Source: Punica granatum (taxonomy: Eukaryota > Streptophyta > Magnoliopsida > Myrtales > Lythraceae). From it: a DNA stretch of 64,000 bases. The stretch covers positions 11,082,001 to 11,146,000 of the forward strand of contig NC_045131.1 in assembly GCF_007655135.1 (NCBI RefSeq), given 5' to 3'. A model generated the notes under the pieces. The model was given only the letters and a program-made list of their open reading frames with translations. It had not been told where the DNA came from and ran no database searches. Shown in pieces: positions 40,683-52,739 of this stretch (its first letter is position 1; every line of letters starts with the position of its first letter). Made by a program: the position numbers and the translations under genes.

Positions 40683-43600
40683 ATGGATTTTGGACACAGG
40701 AGCCTCGAGACACATGACGGGGTGTCTTGAGAATTTCACGAAATCAGTTCCACTAAAGGGCGGAGCACCAGTATTCATACCAAACGGGGGCATGGTACAA
40801 GCCACCCGAATTGGAAATGTGACGATTGCAAACTTGATGGAAATTACTGACGTGCTCTATGTGCCCACTTTCAATTGCAATTTAATTTCTATTGCACAAT
40901 TATCGAAAGAGATGAACTGCCTCGTGACATTCTGCGACAATTTATGTGTTATTCAGGACCGCACCTCGAGGAGGACGCTTGGAGTGGGTGAACTTCGAGG
41001 GGGGGTCTATCATCTGAGGCGAGTGGCCACTGGACCGCAAGTATGTCAGACAGTCATAGAGGGATCTGCGGAGATATGGCATCAGAGGCTCGGTCATCCG
41101 TCTCGCACGATGAAATTAAATGGTACTAATTTGGTTTTTGGTGAAAGAAGTAATAAGGAGTGTGATATTTGTCTTAGAGCGAAGCAGACACGCTCACAAT
41201 TTCACTTGAATATGAATAAAGCCGAGTATCCGTTTCAGTTGATACACTGCGATTTATGGGGGCCATATAAAATTAAGGCAAGTTGTGGATCCAATTACTT
41301 CTTAACAATTGTTGATGATTTTAGTCGAGGAGTGTGGTTATATCTGTTACGAGAGAAATCTGAAGCTCGGCGGTTTATCATTGATTTTTATAATTTAATT
41401 AAAAATCAATTTGGTCGCACGATTAAGATCCTAAGAAGTGATAATGGGATGGAGTTTTTATCGAAGGAACTACGAGACTTTTTCTCTGCACATGGCATTG
41501 TGCATCAAACGTCTTGTACAGATACGCCACAACAGAATGGCAGAGTTGAAAGGAAGCATCGTCACATCCTCAATGTTGCTCGGGCACTCATGTTTCAGGC
41601 CTCATTGCCAACAAGATTCTGGGGTGAATGTGTGTCGACTGCTGTTCACTTGATAAATGTCACCCCATCGTCACTGCTTGGTAATAAAAGTCCACACGAG
41701 GTATTATTCGGTAAACCACCTAACTACTCGAATTTACGAGTTTTTGGATCATTGTGTTATGCTCACACACGGACCAAGGATAAATTCGAACCGAGGTCTC
41801 GAAAATGCATTTTTATCGGGTATCCACATGGAAAGAAAGGTTGGCGGCTTTATGACTTAAAGAATCGACAAACGTTTGTGTCGAGAGATGTTCATTTTTG
41901 CGAGACCAATTTTCCCTTTGCCACGGAAAATGCAGAACCGAAGCAGGGGAGACAAGGTGGGCCATTGTTCCTAAGTGAGGCCTTGCCAACCAGTACATAT
42001 GAAGGGCCCGAACTCGGGCTGTGGCAACACGGGAAGCCCACAGAAGATAGGTGGCAGAGCAGCCCAAATGATAATGGGCAGAAGCAGACAAGCCTGGAAA
42101 AGGAAGGAAGGCCCAACGATGGAAGTGGATCAAGTTCAGTCCAAGAGCTTTTTAAAATCGAGCGGACTGGGGAACATACGGGCCACCAGAAAGGAAGAAA
42201 GAGTCCAAGGCCCAAAAACGGGGACAATCCAGATCACAAGATTTCAGAGACGGGCCGAACAGAGAGGATTTTGGGCCGTTCGCTGGAAATAAGGGGGAGT
42301 GGCTCAGCAGAAATATTGGGCCGAAATTTGGAGGAAAGGGGGAGTCGGCCAATATTGGAAGAATCACCCAAAATGGATTCTTTTTTGGAAAATTCAAATT
42401 TGAATCAGGAGAGTAGTGACGAAGAAAAGCAAGATTTGAGTATGGATAAGAAGGATGTCGTGCCAGAAGTAAATTTGCGGCGATCTGAGCGAACTTCCAG
42501 CCTTCCTAAACGATTCAAAGATTTCATCGTTCATACTGCTCGCCATGAGACCCCCCCCCCCCCCCCCCCCCCCCCCCGATTTACTCATCTCCAGGAGCTC
42601 CTCAGGTATGTCCTATCCCATTGAGAAGTATATTAATTATTCGGGTGTCTCTGACCAACACAAAGTATTTCTAGCTGCAATTGATTCTGACAGAGAGCCC
42701 ACATCATACCAAGAGGCCATCAAAGATCAAAGATGGAGAATGGCAATGGCAGATGAAATACGCGCGCTAGAATTGAATAAGACATGGACAATTGAACAAC
42801 TTCCACACGGTAAACGTCCTATCGGGTGCAAGTGGGTGTATAAGGTGAAGCGCCGGGCTGATGGAAGCGTAGAACGCTACAAGGCTCGATTAGTTGCGAA
42901 GGGCTTTACACAGGTGGAAGGAGTAGACTATCATGAGACATTTGCACCAGTGGCCAAGCTGGTGACCGTGCGATGCTTATTGACGGTTGCAGTGGCAAGG
43001 GGGTGGCAAATCCATCAGATGGACGTTAATAATGCCTTTTTACATGGAGAACTAGATGAAGAAGTTTACATGGAGTTACCTCCGGGTTTTTCCACGTCCA
43101 AAAGCGGGAATGTCTGTAGGCTCCGCAAATCTTTATATGGGCTACGTCAAGCATCAAGGAATTGGTTCTCGAAGTTTGCTGATGCCCTCCGACATTATGG
43201 GTTCACTCAGTCCGGTGCGGATCATTCACTTTTCACTTTTACTAGAGGTACCATCTTTCTTGGCGTACTAGTATATGTGGATGATTTAATCATAGTAGGC
43301 AACAGTTCTAGCCACTGTGATACATTCAAGGGCTATCTGGATAAGTGCTTTCGTATAAAGGACTTGGGGCCCTTGAAATATTTTCTAGGCATTGAAGTCA
43401 CCAAAATGGACTCAGGACTCTTTCTAAGTCAACGGAAGTATGTTCTTGATATTTTGAATGAATGCGGTATGTTGGCATCGCGTCCATCACATTTTCCCAT
43501 GGAGCAGCATCATCGATTATCCACGAGTTCGAGTGACTTATTATCGGATCCTGCCAAATACAGACGTCTGATTGGGAGACTTATTTATCTGACCATCACA

Positions 43601-44227
43601 AGGCCAGAAATTAGTTACTCTCTCCATACTTTGGCACAATATATGCAAGAACCGCGCCAAGACCATTGGGATGCTGCTATGCGGGTTCTTCGATACTTGA
43701 AACAATCTCCTGGTCAGGGAATTTTTCTGCGGCCTACTTCACTCGAACTTGAAGCTTTTTGTGATTCAGATTGGGCAAGTTGTCCTTTGACCCGACGCTC
43801 AATTACGGGTTATTTCATTATGCTTGGAGGCTGCCCAGTCTCATGGAAAACGAAGAAGCAAACCACAGTTTCACGCTCATCTGCTGAAGCAGAGTATCGA
43901 GCTATGGCGGCAACTGTTAGTGAAGTTCTTTGGTTACGGAGTCTTCTTTCTTCTCTTGGAGTACATATGACCTCACCAACTCGGTTATTCTGCGACAATC
44001 AAGCAGCGTTGCATATTGCAGCCAATCCTGTATTTCATGAACGGACAAAGCATATTGAGATAGATTGTCACTTCATTCGTGAACATATCAAGTCAGGCGC
44101 CATGACCACAGACTATGTGCCTACAAGACTTCAATTAGCAGACATCTTCACAAAGGCATTGGGTCGAGATCGCTTCCGCTTCATCCTTTCCAAGTTGGGC
44201 ATTCACAATCCTCATGCTCCAACTTGA
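40588..44227 (+). pseudogene. Copia pol (protease, integrase, RT, RNase H), one frame break
   Basis: Protease WILDTGASRHMTG is at about 40681. The GAG-pre-integrase motif HQRLGHPSRT comes next, then the integrase zinc site (CDICLRAKQTRS) and core (HCDLWGPY, VDDFSRGVWLYLL, SDNGMEFLS, QQNGRVERKHR). RT follows with NNAFLHGELDEEVYMELPPG and YVDDLIIVGN, then RNase H with CDSDWASCPLTRRS, SSAEAEYRAMA and CDNQAALHIA. The end is HNPHAPT and TGA at 44227. The frame breaks at a 27-base poly-C run (42551-42577) between integrase and RT. All catalytic motifs are present, so only the gag/pol shift and the poly-C length stand against function. Confidence 0.88.
42551..42577 (+). repeat. Poly-C tract in copia pol
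   Basis: 27 C in a row, coding for proline in both overlapping frames. The related element has CACACACACCCCAG here. Confidence 0.9.
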
Positions 44228-44234
44228 GGGGGAG

Positions 44235-44422
44235 TATTACAGATATTTTAGATTGTATACATATATATTAGGAATCTAGTATAATTGCTATTTGATATTT
44301 TAGGTAGTCACAGATATTAGGCCTAGAATATTTCTTGGTTTCCTTTTTCTGTAATATCAGTCGGGCTATTTATTCGTTGATCGACATACTGAATAATAAG
44401 TTGGATTGATCCAAACTTCACA
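44235..44422 (+). repeat. 3' LTR, copia element 2
   Basis: 188 bases, apparently identical to the 5' LTR, followed by the target duplication GTTAG. Confidence 0.95.
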
Positions 44423-44549
44423 GTTAGAACTACAAAACGCAATGCTGGAAATTTTCTCGCTATACGGGAAGCTGTAAATAAATACAATTCACTTCCTTCA
44501 GAAATACACCACACCACGCCAACAATCAATCTCCACGTCCCAACATGAT

Positions 44550-45129
44550 ATGGATGCCCGCTGCTTTTACCAAGAGGTCCTAGTTCCCGTTTCCCGAGAA
44601 TGGGCCTTCAAAGCGTTGGTCCTAGACATGCACAACCTCCTCCCCAAGCTGGTCCCTCACTTTGTTAAGAGCATGGAGTTCATCCGCGGTGACTGGGGAC
44701 AACCTGGAAGCATCAGGCAGACCATCTTCACCGAAGGTTGGTATTAGACATTCCAAATGTCTTTAAACTCTTTGCAACTGGAAATGCATCATATTGAGTC
44801 ATGTCTTTTCCCTCAGAATCTGGATGGGCTACAGGAGGTCCCCAACTCCACAGAATCGACACCTTCAATCAAGAAAACTTCACCTATAAACTGACTTTAA
44901 TCCAGGGGGCTTGCTATCTGAGAAGATGCACTCAGTGGTATGTGAGATCAAATACGAAGCTAACAGCCCCGATAGATGCATCCTTAAGATGGCCACTGAC
45001 TACCACCTGAAGGAAGGTGTTGTTTTCAAAGAAGAGGACATCAATACTGGCAGAAAGATAACCAAGGAATTCTTCGAAGCCGTGCTAGAATATCTCATCT
45101 CGAACCCTGAAGTTTACACTAATGGATGA
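44550..45129 (+). pseudogene. PR10-K: subfamily 2 PR-10 gene with a one-base frameshift
   Basis: Exon 1 is 44550-44736 (MDARCFYQEVLVPVSREWAF), the intron 44737-44816 and exon 2 is 44817-45129. Exon 1 is one codon longer because the loop reads GDWGQPGS, so the glycine-rich motif is degenerate. Exon 2 starts in frame (ESGWATGGPQLHRIDTFNQE) but shifts at the five-G run 44905-44909. One more G would restore the paralog-like reading LSEKMHSVVCEIKYEANSPD to the end NPEVYTNG. No other stop is seen, so a sequencing or assembly slip in the homopolymer is possible. Copia elements lie 123 bases upstream and 153 bases downstream. Confidence 0.88.
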
Positions 45130-45281
45130 GATCACGGGTTTCTTCAGGTTATTAGGTTAGAATAATCACGTCAATAAATCCTTGTAAGTTAATAAATAAA
45201 TAAACCTCTCTGAAGGATAACATTTTTTATTAGAGGTTCAGAACATCTCAAAATCTCACAACCCTAACCATGAGGTGCTTT

Positions 45282-45467
45282 TATTACAGAGTATATCTTG
45301 CCAAGATTAGCGGAGATTTATTATCCTTGTATATTAACTAGCCTTATTAGTTACATACAAATTAGGCAATAGATAATTAGAATTCCTTCCTCTTTTGATG
45401 TAATCAACAGTATATGTACACGTTTGAGTATCAATGAAATTCAAGCTTTTCAGCTCAGCAATTATCA
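45282..45467 (+). repeat. 5' LTR, copia element 3
   Basis: 186 bases, followed directly by TGGTATCAGAGC. Confidence 0.92.
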
Positions 45468-45561
45468 TGGTATCAGAGCAATATCAGGTTCAAGAGATTT
45501 CTGGGAGAGTGTTACCTTCTCAGGTTTAGTGTTTGCTGGTTGAACGTGAGTGAAGGCGGAT

Positions 45562-48500
45562 ATGGAGAAGGGGGTCGAAACCTCAGGAAAAGGTACAGGG
45601 AACGTGGAAGCAGATTGGCTTTTTGCTCTCACTGTTAATCCATCAGACTACACTGGAGTTAGTCTGATTAATTGCAAATTAAATTGATCGAATTACCTGA
45701 CGTGGTCGAGGGCCATGTTGACTGCAATGACCGCTAAGAATAAGGTTGGGATGATTGATGGAACGGTGGCAAGGCCACCGGAAGGAGACCCAAATCGGGC
45801 GAAATGGGAAATCTCCAACGCCTTAGTAATATCCTGGATCTTCAATACGTTGGATTCGAAGCTCCAATCCAGCGTGGCCTGTGCGACGGTGGCTCAGGAC
45901 CTGCTGGAGGATCTCAGAGAGAGATATTCGCAAGGGAATGAGACAAGGATTTATCAATTAAAAGCAGAGATCGGAAAATTGAAGCAGGACGGCATGACAA
46001 TTCCGAGATATTACTCTCGGCTGAAGGGGCTTTGGGATGAATTAGACAATTACCTCCAAATTCCGGCGTGCACCTGTTCGGCGGCCAAAACGTATGCGGC
46101 TCAGAGAGAACGGGAGAAAATTCATCAATTCTTGATGGGATTAGGGTCAGAATATGCAACGGTGAGGTCGAATATCCTCAGCCACGAACCGGCCCACTCT
46201 CTGAACAAGGTACATGCCCTAATTCTGCATGAAGAGAGACAAAAAATGGTGGCTTTGTCTCATGAGAATACTACACCAGATGCTGCAGTATTTCTGAGCA
46301 AACTTACTGGGAACAAAGCGGAGATGCAGGGCAGTGGCGGAACCTCGGGCTACGGAGGACAGATAGGAGGTAGAGGAGGGACGAGCAAGACTTGCTACCA
46401 CTGTGGCCGTCCCGAGCATCTCAAGAATTCCTGCTGGTTGCTCCATGGCTTCCTGGGTACCTGGGATTCAAAGAAGGAAAAGGGAAAATGAGGGTTTGCA
46501 AGCAAGAGGATCAGGGAGACGATGGCAGGGTAACAGCGGACGGGCTTGGGCTCTGGCCAATTCGATGGGCTGCAAGCCCATCAGGCGCAGATTGGGTCCT
46601 TTAACCCGGGGCCGGGCCAATTCGGTGGGCTGCAAGCCCATCAAGCGCAGATTGGGCAATCCAGCTTAGGCCCTAATCAAATGGGCAGGCTTCAGGCCCA
46701 TCAGGCACCTTCTGGACAGCTGAGAAGCGGGCTGAACAGATTAGCCCACCTTTCAGACCCGGCTTTTCAAAGGCTCCTTGATTTTTTAGGTCCAGATGAT
46801 GACAACATGCACCCAGCCTCTGGTAAAAATTTTATTTCGGTAAATTTGGGACATGATTGGATAATTGATACCGGAGCTTCTAGGCACATGACAGGAGATG
46901 CCAACCTATTTATTGAGTCTCAACTACTTACTGAGAGGCCAAGAATTCATATACCAAATGGGGGTGTCTCCACTGCTTGCAGAACTGGACGAATACATAT
47001 AGGCTCTTTCGTCTTATCAGATGTTTTATTGGTCCCAGAATTTAATTGCAGTCTCATTTCCACATCTCAATTATCAAAAGATCTGGATTGTTGTGTAATA
47101 TTCTACACTGATTTTTGTTTGATACAGAACCGTACCACGAGGAGGACGATTGGAGTGGGTGAGCTCCAAGGGGGTGTGTATTATCTTCGGCTTGTGGCTA
47201 TTCAAGAGCAGGCTAATCGAGTTATTAGTGAAGAGACGGGTGATTTGTAGCATATGCGTCTTGGACATCCATCACGGCGAATCAAATTTAATGGTATTAA
47301 TTTAGAATTGAATGCAGCTATGAATAAGGAATGTGATATTTGCCTTCGTGCAAAACAGACTCGGTCAAGTTTCGACCTAAGTATGAATAGAGCTGTTTTT
47401 CCTTTTCAACTGATCCACTGTGATTTGTGGGGACCCCCTATAGAGTGGCATCTATATCTGGTGCTCGGTATTTTTTGACGATTATGGATGATTACAGTCG
47501 TGCAGTGTGGCTATATTTATTGCAAGAGAAATCAGAGACGCAGCGACATCTTATAAATTTTTGCAAGTTGGTGAAAAATCAATTTAATCGCACTGTGAAA
47601 ATAGTACGAAGTGACAATGGGAAGGAGTTTGTTTCGCGAGAATTGCAGAATTACTTCTCTACTAAAGGGATTATTCACCAAACATCTTGCACAGACACAC
47701 CTCAACAAAATGGGCGTGTCGAGCGGAAACATAGGCATATATTGAATCTTGTGCGATCGTTACTTTTTCAGGCTGGACTTCCAACTGAATTCTGGGGAGA
47801 ATGTGTTACCACAGCGGCGCACTTAATTAATGTGACTCCCACATCACTTCCGGGAGGTAAGAGTCCATATGAAGTCTTGTTTGAGAGATCACCGAATTAT
47901 TCTAACTTAAAGGTATTTGGATGCTTATGTTATGCACATGATAAACCGAGGGACAGGAATAAGTTCAAATCTCGTTCTCGTCGATGTGTGTTCGTTGGAT
48001 ATCCGTATGGGAAAAGGGGTTGGCGAGTTTATGATCTTGAAAAGAATGAGATATTTGTGACTCGAGATGTTCGGTTTTGCGAGAGGGAGTTCCCATTTTT
48101 ACAGATGAATGATACTGGGAAGGAAGATGGTACACGGGTTCATTTCTTTACTGACAATGAGAAGCATGTCGATCATATGAGGAGTCAGGGGGAGTCGAGA
48201 TTTGAGAACCCGAATAAAAGGGAAGAAGAAAATGGGCATCAACATTCTTTAAGCCCGATGGGTAATCAACGAGAAGTTTCTGGCAAACTACTGACGGAAG
48301 AAATGGAAGGACCAGAAGTGGATACTGCAGACCATCTGTTGCGGCGTTCCGATCGAATTAAGTCTACGCCTAGATATTTGAAGGATTTTGAAGTTCGTAT
48401 TCACACCGCTTTACACACACACCCCAGTTCACCTACTTCATTGAAATCCTCAAGTATGGTTCATTCGATTAAGCAATATTTATCATATTCTGGTGCCTCT

Positions 48501-50074
48501 AATCGATATCTTGCATATGTAAGTGCCTTGGATTCGGAGGTGGAACCTGTGTCTTATCAAGATGCAGCAGTCAATCCACGGTGGAAGGAAGCTATGGCCG
48601 AGGAGATCAAAGCGCTTGAGGCCAATAGCACATGGACTATCAAGCGATTGCCACCGGGAAAGCGTCCAATTGATTGTAGATGGGTATATAAGATCAAGCG
48701 TCGAGCTGATGGGAGCATAGAGAGGTATAAAGCTCGACTTGTTTCAAAAGGATTCACTCAGGTCGAAGGAGTGGACTTCAATGAGACATTCGCACCCGGG
48801 CAAAATTGGTCATTGTACGATGTCTGCTGACTGTGGCTGTAGCAAAGGGATGGGGGATACATCAGATGGACGTCAACAATGCATTTCTGCATGGAGATCT
48901 CGATGAGGAAGTTTATATGCGTTTACGTCCTGGATATTCTTCCCGAGGGCAAGGATTGGTGTGTCGACTTCAGAAATCACTTTATGGGTTAAGGTAAGCT
49001 TCGCGAAATTGGTATGCCAAACTTGCTGAATCTATGAGGTATTATGGATTTCGACAGTTTGGAGCAGATCGTTCACTATTTGTTCTTAATCGTGGCGATA
49101 TTTTTCTTGCCGCATTGGTATATGTGGATGATATTCTAGTCGTTGGCAACAGCCATGAGCAATGCATCAGCTTCAAGCGATACCTTGATCGTTGTTTTCG
49201 CATCAAGGATTTGGGACCGGTACGGTATTTTCTTGGGATTAAAGTGAGCAGAATGGAATCTGGCCTTTTCCTTAATCAGAGAAAATATGCGCTCGATATT
49301 CTCACGGAGTGTGGGATGCTTGGTGCTCGACCATCCTCATTTCCAATGGAGCAACATCATGGATTGTTAGCACGATCGGGAGTTCCTTTTGATGACCCTG
49401 GCAGATATAGGCGGCTGGTTGGTCGTCTGATTTATCTAACAATTACGCGGCTGGAGCTTAGTTATCCTGTGCATATTCTATCTCAGTTTATGCAAGATCC
49501 TCGTCAGGAACATTGGGATGCTGCGATGCGAGTACTTCGTTACTTAAAGCAATCTCCAGGTCAGGGAATTTTTCTTTGGCCAAAATCATTGGAGCTTAAA
49601 GTTTATTGTGACTCGGACTGGGCTAGTTATCCCATGACCCGTCGCTCAATTACAGGGTATTTTGTTACATTAGGAGGTTGTCCTATCTCCTGGAAAACGA
49701 AGAAACAATCCACGGTGGCTCGTTCTTCAGCTGAAGCGGAGTATCGAGCCATGGCAGGAGCGGTCAGTGAAATCTTATGGCTTCGAAGTTTGCTCAATTC
49801 TCTTGGAATCAAATATAGCGAGCCTACTCGACTATTCTGTGACAACCAAGCTGCTTTACATATTGCAACAAATCCAGTGTTTCACGAACGAACGAAGCAT
49901 ATAGAGATAGATTGTCACTTTGTTCATGAACACATTCGGTCTCATGTCATTAAGACTTCGCATGTTCCTACAAAATTGTAACTTGCTGATATTTTTACGA
50001 AGGCTTTAGGACGAGATCGATTCTATTTTCTCTTGGGCAAGTTGGCCATTCGAGATCCTCATGCTCCAACTTGA
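45562..50074 (+). pseudogene. Copia element 3 gag-pol, many stops and frameshifts
   Basis: The order is complete: gag, knuckle CYHCGRPEHLKNSCW, protease WIIDTGASRHMTG, MRLGHPSRR, integrase (CDICLRAKQTRSS, SDNGKEFVS), RT ([25 protein letters not shown]), RNase H (CDSDWASYPMTRRS, SSAEAEYRAMA), end DPHAPT. Stops break it at 45685 (TGA), 46489 (TGA), 46531 (TAA), 47248 (TAG before MRLGHPS, where relatives have TGG), after KSLYGLR (TAA near 48995) and 49979 (TAA). Frames shift near 47440 and near 48798. The linker between knuckle and protease carries about three copies of GLQAHQAQIG. It cannot make a working polyprotein. Confidence 0.92.
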
Positions 50075-50081
50075 GGGGGAG

Positions 50082-50268
50082 TATTACAGAGTATATCTTG
50101 CCAAGATTAGCGGAGATTTATTATCCTTGTATATTAACTAGCCTTATTAGTTACATACAAATTAGGCAATAGATAATTAGAATTCCTTTCCTCTTTTGAT
50201 GTAATCAACAGTATATGTACACGTTTGAGTATCAATGAAATTCAAGCTTTTCAACTCAGCAATTATCA
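50082..50268 (+). repeat. 3' LTR, copia element 3
   Basis: 187 bases, preceded by the purine tract TTGAGGGGGAG. Confidence 0.92.
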
Positions 50269-50439
50269 ACTTTCGTTGAGAATAACCCAACATCCATTGA
50301 CTAAGACTAATCAAATTTGGAATACTTCCGTTAAGTTCATACCATCATTGTTATATGATGCCTATTGACTGTTGAGACTAATCACAATTGGAATGCCCTG
50401 GCCATGGGATACTTGTCGTGAGTTTTGACCCCTATACTT

Positions 50440-50626
50440 TTTTTTGAGCGTATACTCCGGTATCAGAAAGCCAAACGGACTCTAACTAATCCAGTTTGAG
50501 CCATGTTGGCCCACTAAAGAGGTAAAACTCTCCCAGCATGAATTTTTTTCGTTCACAATACTCGAACCCGAGACCTTAACTTAAGGTGAATAATTGTCGA
50601 ATCATTTAAATCAACTCATATTAGTG
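50440..50626 (-). mobile_element. SINE copy S2
   Basis: Minus-strand copy of the S1 family: poly-T at the left end, then inverse body with CTGGGAGAG- and GGGTTCGAGTATTGTG-type segments. A perfect 9-base target duplication CCTATACTT lies at 50431-50439 and 50627-50635. Confidence 0.87.
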
Positions 50627-50858
50627 CCTATACTTAAAACATGCGTTGGGGTTCCTCTTTCTTACATCATTCAATTAGATCTCTACAGATTGGTTTGTAC
50701 CTATTTTCTTTTCGCAGTTGCAATTTTCCAGCTTTTCTCGTTACAAGAAATTTGGCTATTTCAGGGAGAAGTTTCCGGGGGAATTATTCCCTCGAAAAGT
50801 TCAGATGGATTAACGACAGAAATTCTGTTGGGAACGACAGATTTTTGTGGAAGGTATT

Positions 50859-50859
<1 letters not shown>

Positions 50860-50891
<32 letters not shown>
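50860..50891 (+). repeat. (TAA)n microsatellite
   Basis: About ten tandem TAA/ATA units. Confidence 0.9.
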
Positions 50892-50892
<1 letters not shown>

Positions 50893-50960
50893 TACTTCAC
50901 AGGAAATTTCCGTCTAAAAAAATCCTACAAAGCCTGAAAAATAAAAATAAAAGATCAAAT

Positions 50961-51084
50961 CAATATGGGTTGGTTCAAGCAGTTTGGTATTTGTTCCATT
51001 TACTGGACCAATCTGACTCGATTGGATCAGTCGGGGCCTAATTAGGCTTCCGAATATCAGAGTTTACACCGAACAAAAAAAAAA
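50961..51084 (+). mobile_element. SINE copy S3, internally deleted
   Basis: It starts CAATATGGGTTGGTTCAAGC like S1, lacks the B-box part, resumes at ACCAATCTGACTCGATTGGA and ends TACACCGAAC plus poly-A. Confidence 0.75.
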
Positions 51085-51401
51085 TCAAAACCCAAAACAC
51101 CGGCAAACGTACAAAAAATGTTTAATTAGTTTTAAGGTCCAAAACCGAAAATAGTTTGGGAAGAGAGCTTGAACGAAAAATAGTTCTGAAAAGAGATGAA
51201 TTTGGTCATTAATTCCCCCTTAATTGTCGATCAAAGATGCATCATCAACATCGTAAGTACAGTGGGATTGGCACCTTTGGTGTATTGATGCACGCGGGGG
51301 AATTGATCTGTAAATTTCCAAATCTTATTGGAGTTCTATTAACAGAAAAGATAAATGATTAAAAAAAAATTCCATCTAAAATAAGGAAAAAGCAAAAACT
51401 A

Positions 51402-52240
51402 TTCATCTACCGGCATGTTGCATGGACTTTTTTGAAGTTTTTTATATTATGTAACTATTATTGTATTTACGAATTTTTATAATTGAAATTTATCAAAAAT
51501 TTGAACTAAATAAACTCCTATAAGATATTTAATATATAAATACATTGTGGAAATTTGAGAAAATTGATTATCAAAATTTGAAGTGCAAGGGATACACATG
51601 GTTGATCATCCAGGAGCTAATCGATTTACAAATAGGAACTCATCATCCATCAAGTGGAAAGCTCTCATTAGCTCTTATGAAAGGAGTCTAAATTATATAC
51701 TATATAGACAGAGGTTGATCGGATGGGTTGATTTCTATTTTATTTTCAATTTTTCTTATTGCACTTTAAATAGAAAAATTATTCATCTACCCGCGTTTGC
51801 GCGGACTTTTTTGTAGTTTTTATTTTATGTTAATATTATTGTATTTATGAATTTTATATTAACAAAATTTGAACTAAATAAACTCCTAAAAATATTTAAT
51901 ATATAAATACATTGTGGAAATTTCAAAAATTTAATTATGAAAATTTGAAAAAAAAAAGTCTAGGTATATTACTATACAGGTGATACCTCAAAAATATCTA
52001 ATATATAAATATATTGTGAAAATTTAGAAAAACATTCATTATTAAAATATGAAAAAATCTACTATATATAAATGTACAAGGGCTACAAAGAGTCGATCAT
52101 CCAGGAGCTAATCTAATTACGAATGGGAATTCCTCATCAATCAAATGAAAGTCTAAATTATATAATATATAGATATAGGTTGATCAAACGGGTTGATCTA
52201 TTTTATTTTCAATTTTTCTTATTGCACTTTGATTAGGAAA
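51402..52240 (+). repeat. Two tandem copies of an unclassified repeat
   Basis: Copies start at 51402 and 51782 with TTCATCTACC. They share GAACTAAATAAACTCCTA, AATATATAAATACATTGTGG and CATCCAGGAGCTAATC, and both end near TTTTCAATTTTTCTTATTGC. The second copy opens with a GC hairpin (CCGCGTTTGCGCGG at 51792-51805). Hairpins of this kind mark Helitron ends, but no CTRR end was found. No coding capacity. Confidence 0.65.
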
Positions 52241-52739
52241 ATTTTAGAGCGGGACGTAGAAAAAAGTCTCATGGTAAGAAGATATTATTCGGAGGTCCTA
52301 CCTCGCCACACGGCATGAGGAAACACTAATTAAGTTGCAATAAACTAAATAATAAGTGCTAATCACTCGATTAATTGTGATAAGTTTTCTTAGTTGAAAT
52401 AATCTTGTTGATTCTTTCTCACCACATCATTATGAGGTAGGATCATTAAAAATTTTCTCCATGGTAAGACATTAATCTCATCCATGAGATATTTTAACAT
52501 TTAATCTTGGTCTTCCATAGTTTACATATTCTGCCCCTCATACTATAGTCCTTCACATTTTTCTGTTGCGTTTTTTGCCGACATTATTATCGAGTCGTTC
52601 CCAATTCGTCTTACAATTGTGAGCAATCACAATAAGCCATGGCACATTAATAAACCAGTTTAATAAAATGGTATATCAACCAAATTAACACAGTTTAAGT
52701 TTATGAATAAAATATTAAAAACTTTTTTAAAAAAGTTGT
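52241..52739. other. AT-rich intergenic, no gene seen
   Basis: No open frame of interest and no repeat that I can name. Confidence 0.5.

Larger units (their letters stand above)
38807..44422 (+). mobile_element. Recent Ty1-copia element with a TRIM-derived leader
   Basis: LTRs of 188 bases lie at 38807-38994 and 44235-44422; I find no difference between them. The target duplication GTTAG is at 38802-38806 and 44423-44427. The primer site TGGTATCAGAGC is at 38995-39006, and the purine tract TTGAGGGGGAG directly precedes the 3' LTR. The LTR ends are TA..CA, not TG..CA. The leader 38995-39436 is TRIM internal DNA plus a full 142-base TRIM LTR. gag and pol follow with two frame breaks. The element sits 123 bases upstream of PR10-K. 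Confidence 0.95.
45282..50268 (+). mobile_element. Decayed Ty1-copia element 3, related to element 2
   Basis: LTRs lie at 45282-45467 (186 bases) and 50082-50268 (187 bases), TATTACAGAGTATATC to GCAATTATCA, with one indel and one substitution that I can see. The flanks are GCTTT and ACTTT, a target duplication with one mismatch. The primer site TGGTATCAGAGC is at 45468, and TTGAGGGGGAG precedes the 3' LTR. The LTR ends are TA..CA as in element 2. It inserted 153 bases after the stop of PR10-K. Confidence 0.93.

Noticed and set aside
51782..51805. A Helitron 3' end
   Set aside because: The hairpin is present, but the expected CTRR end at 10-12 bases and a partner TC end were not found, so it is kept only as an unclassified repeat.
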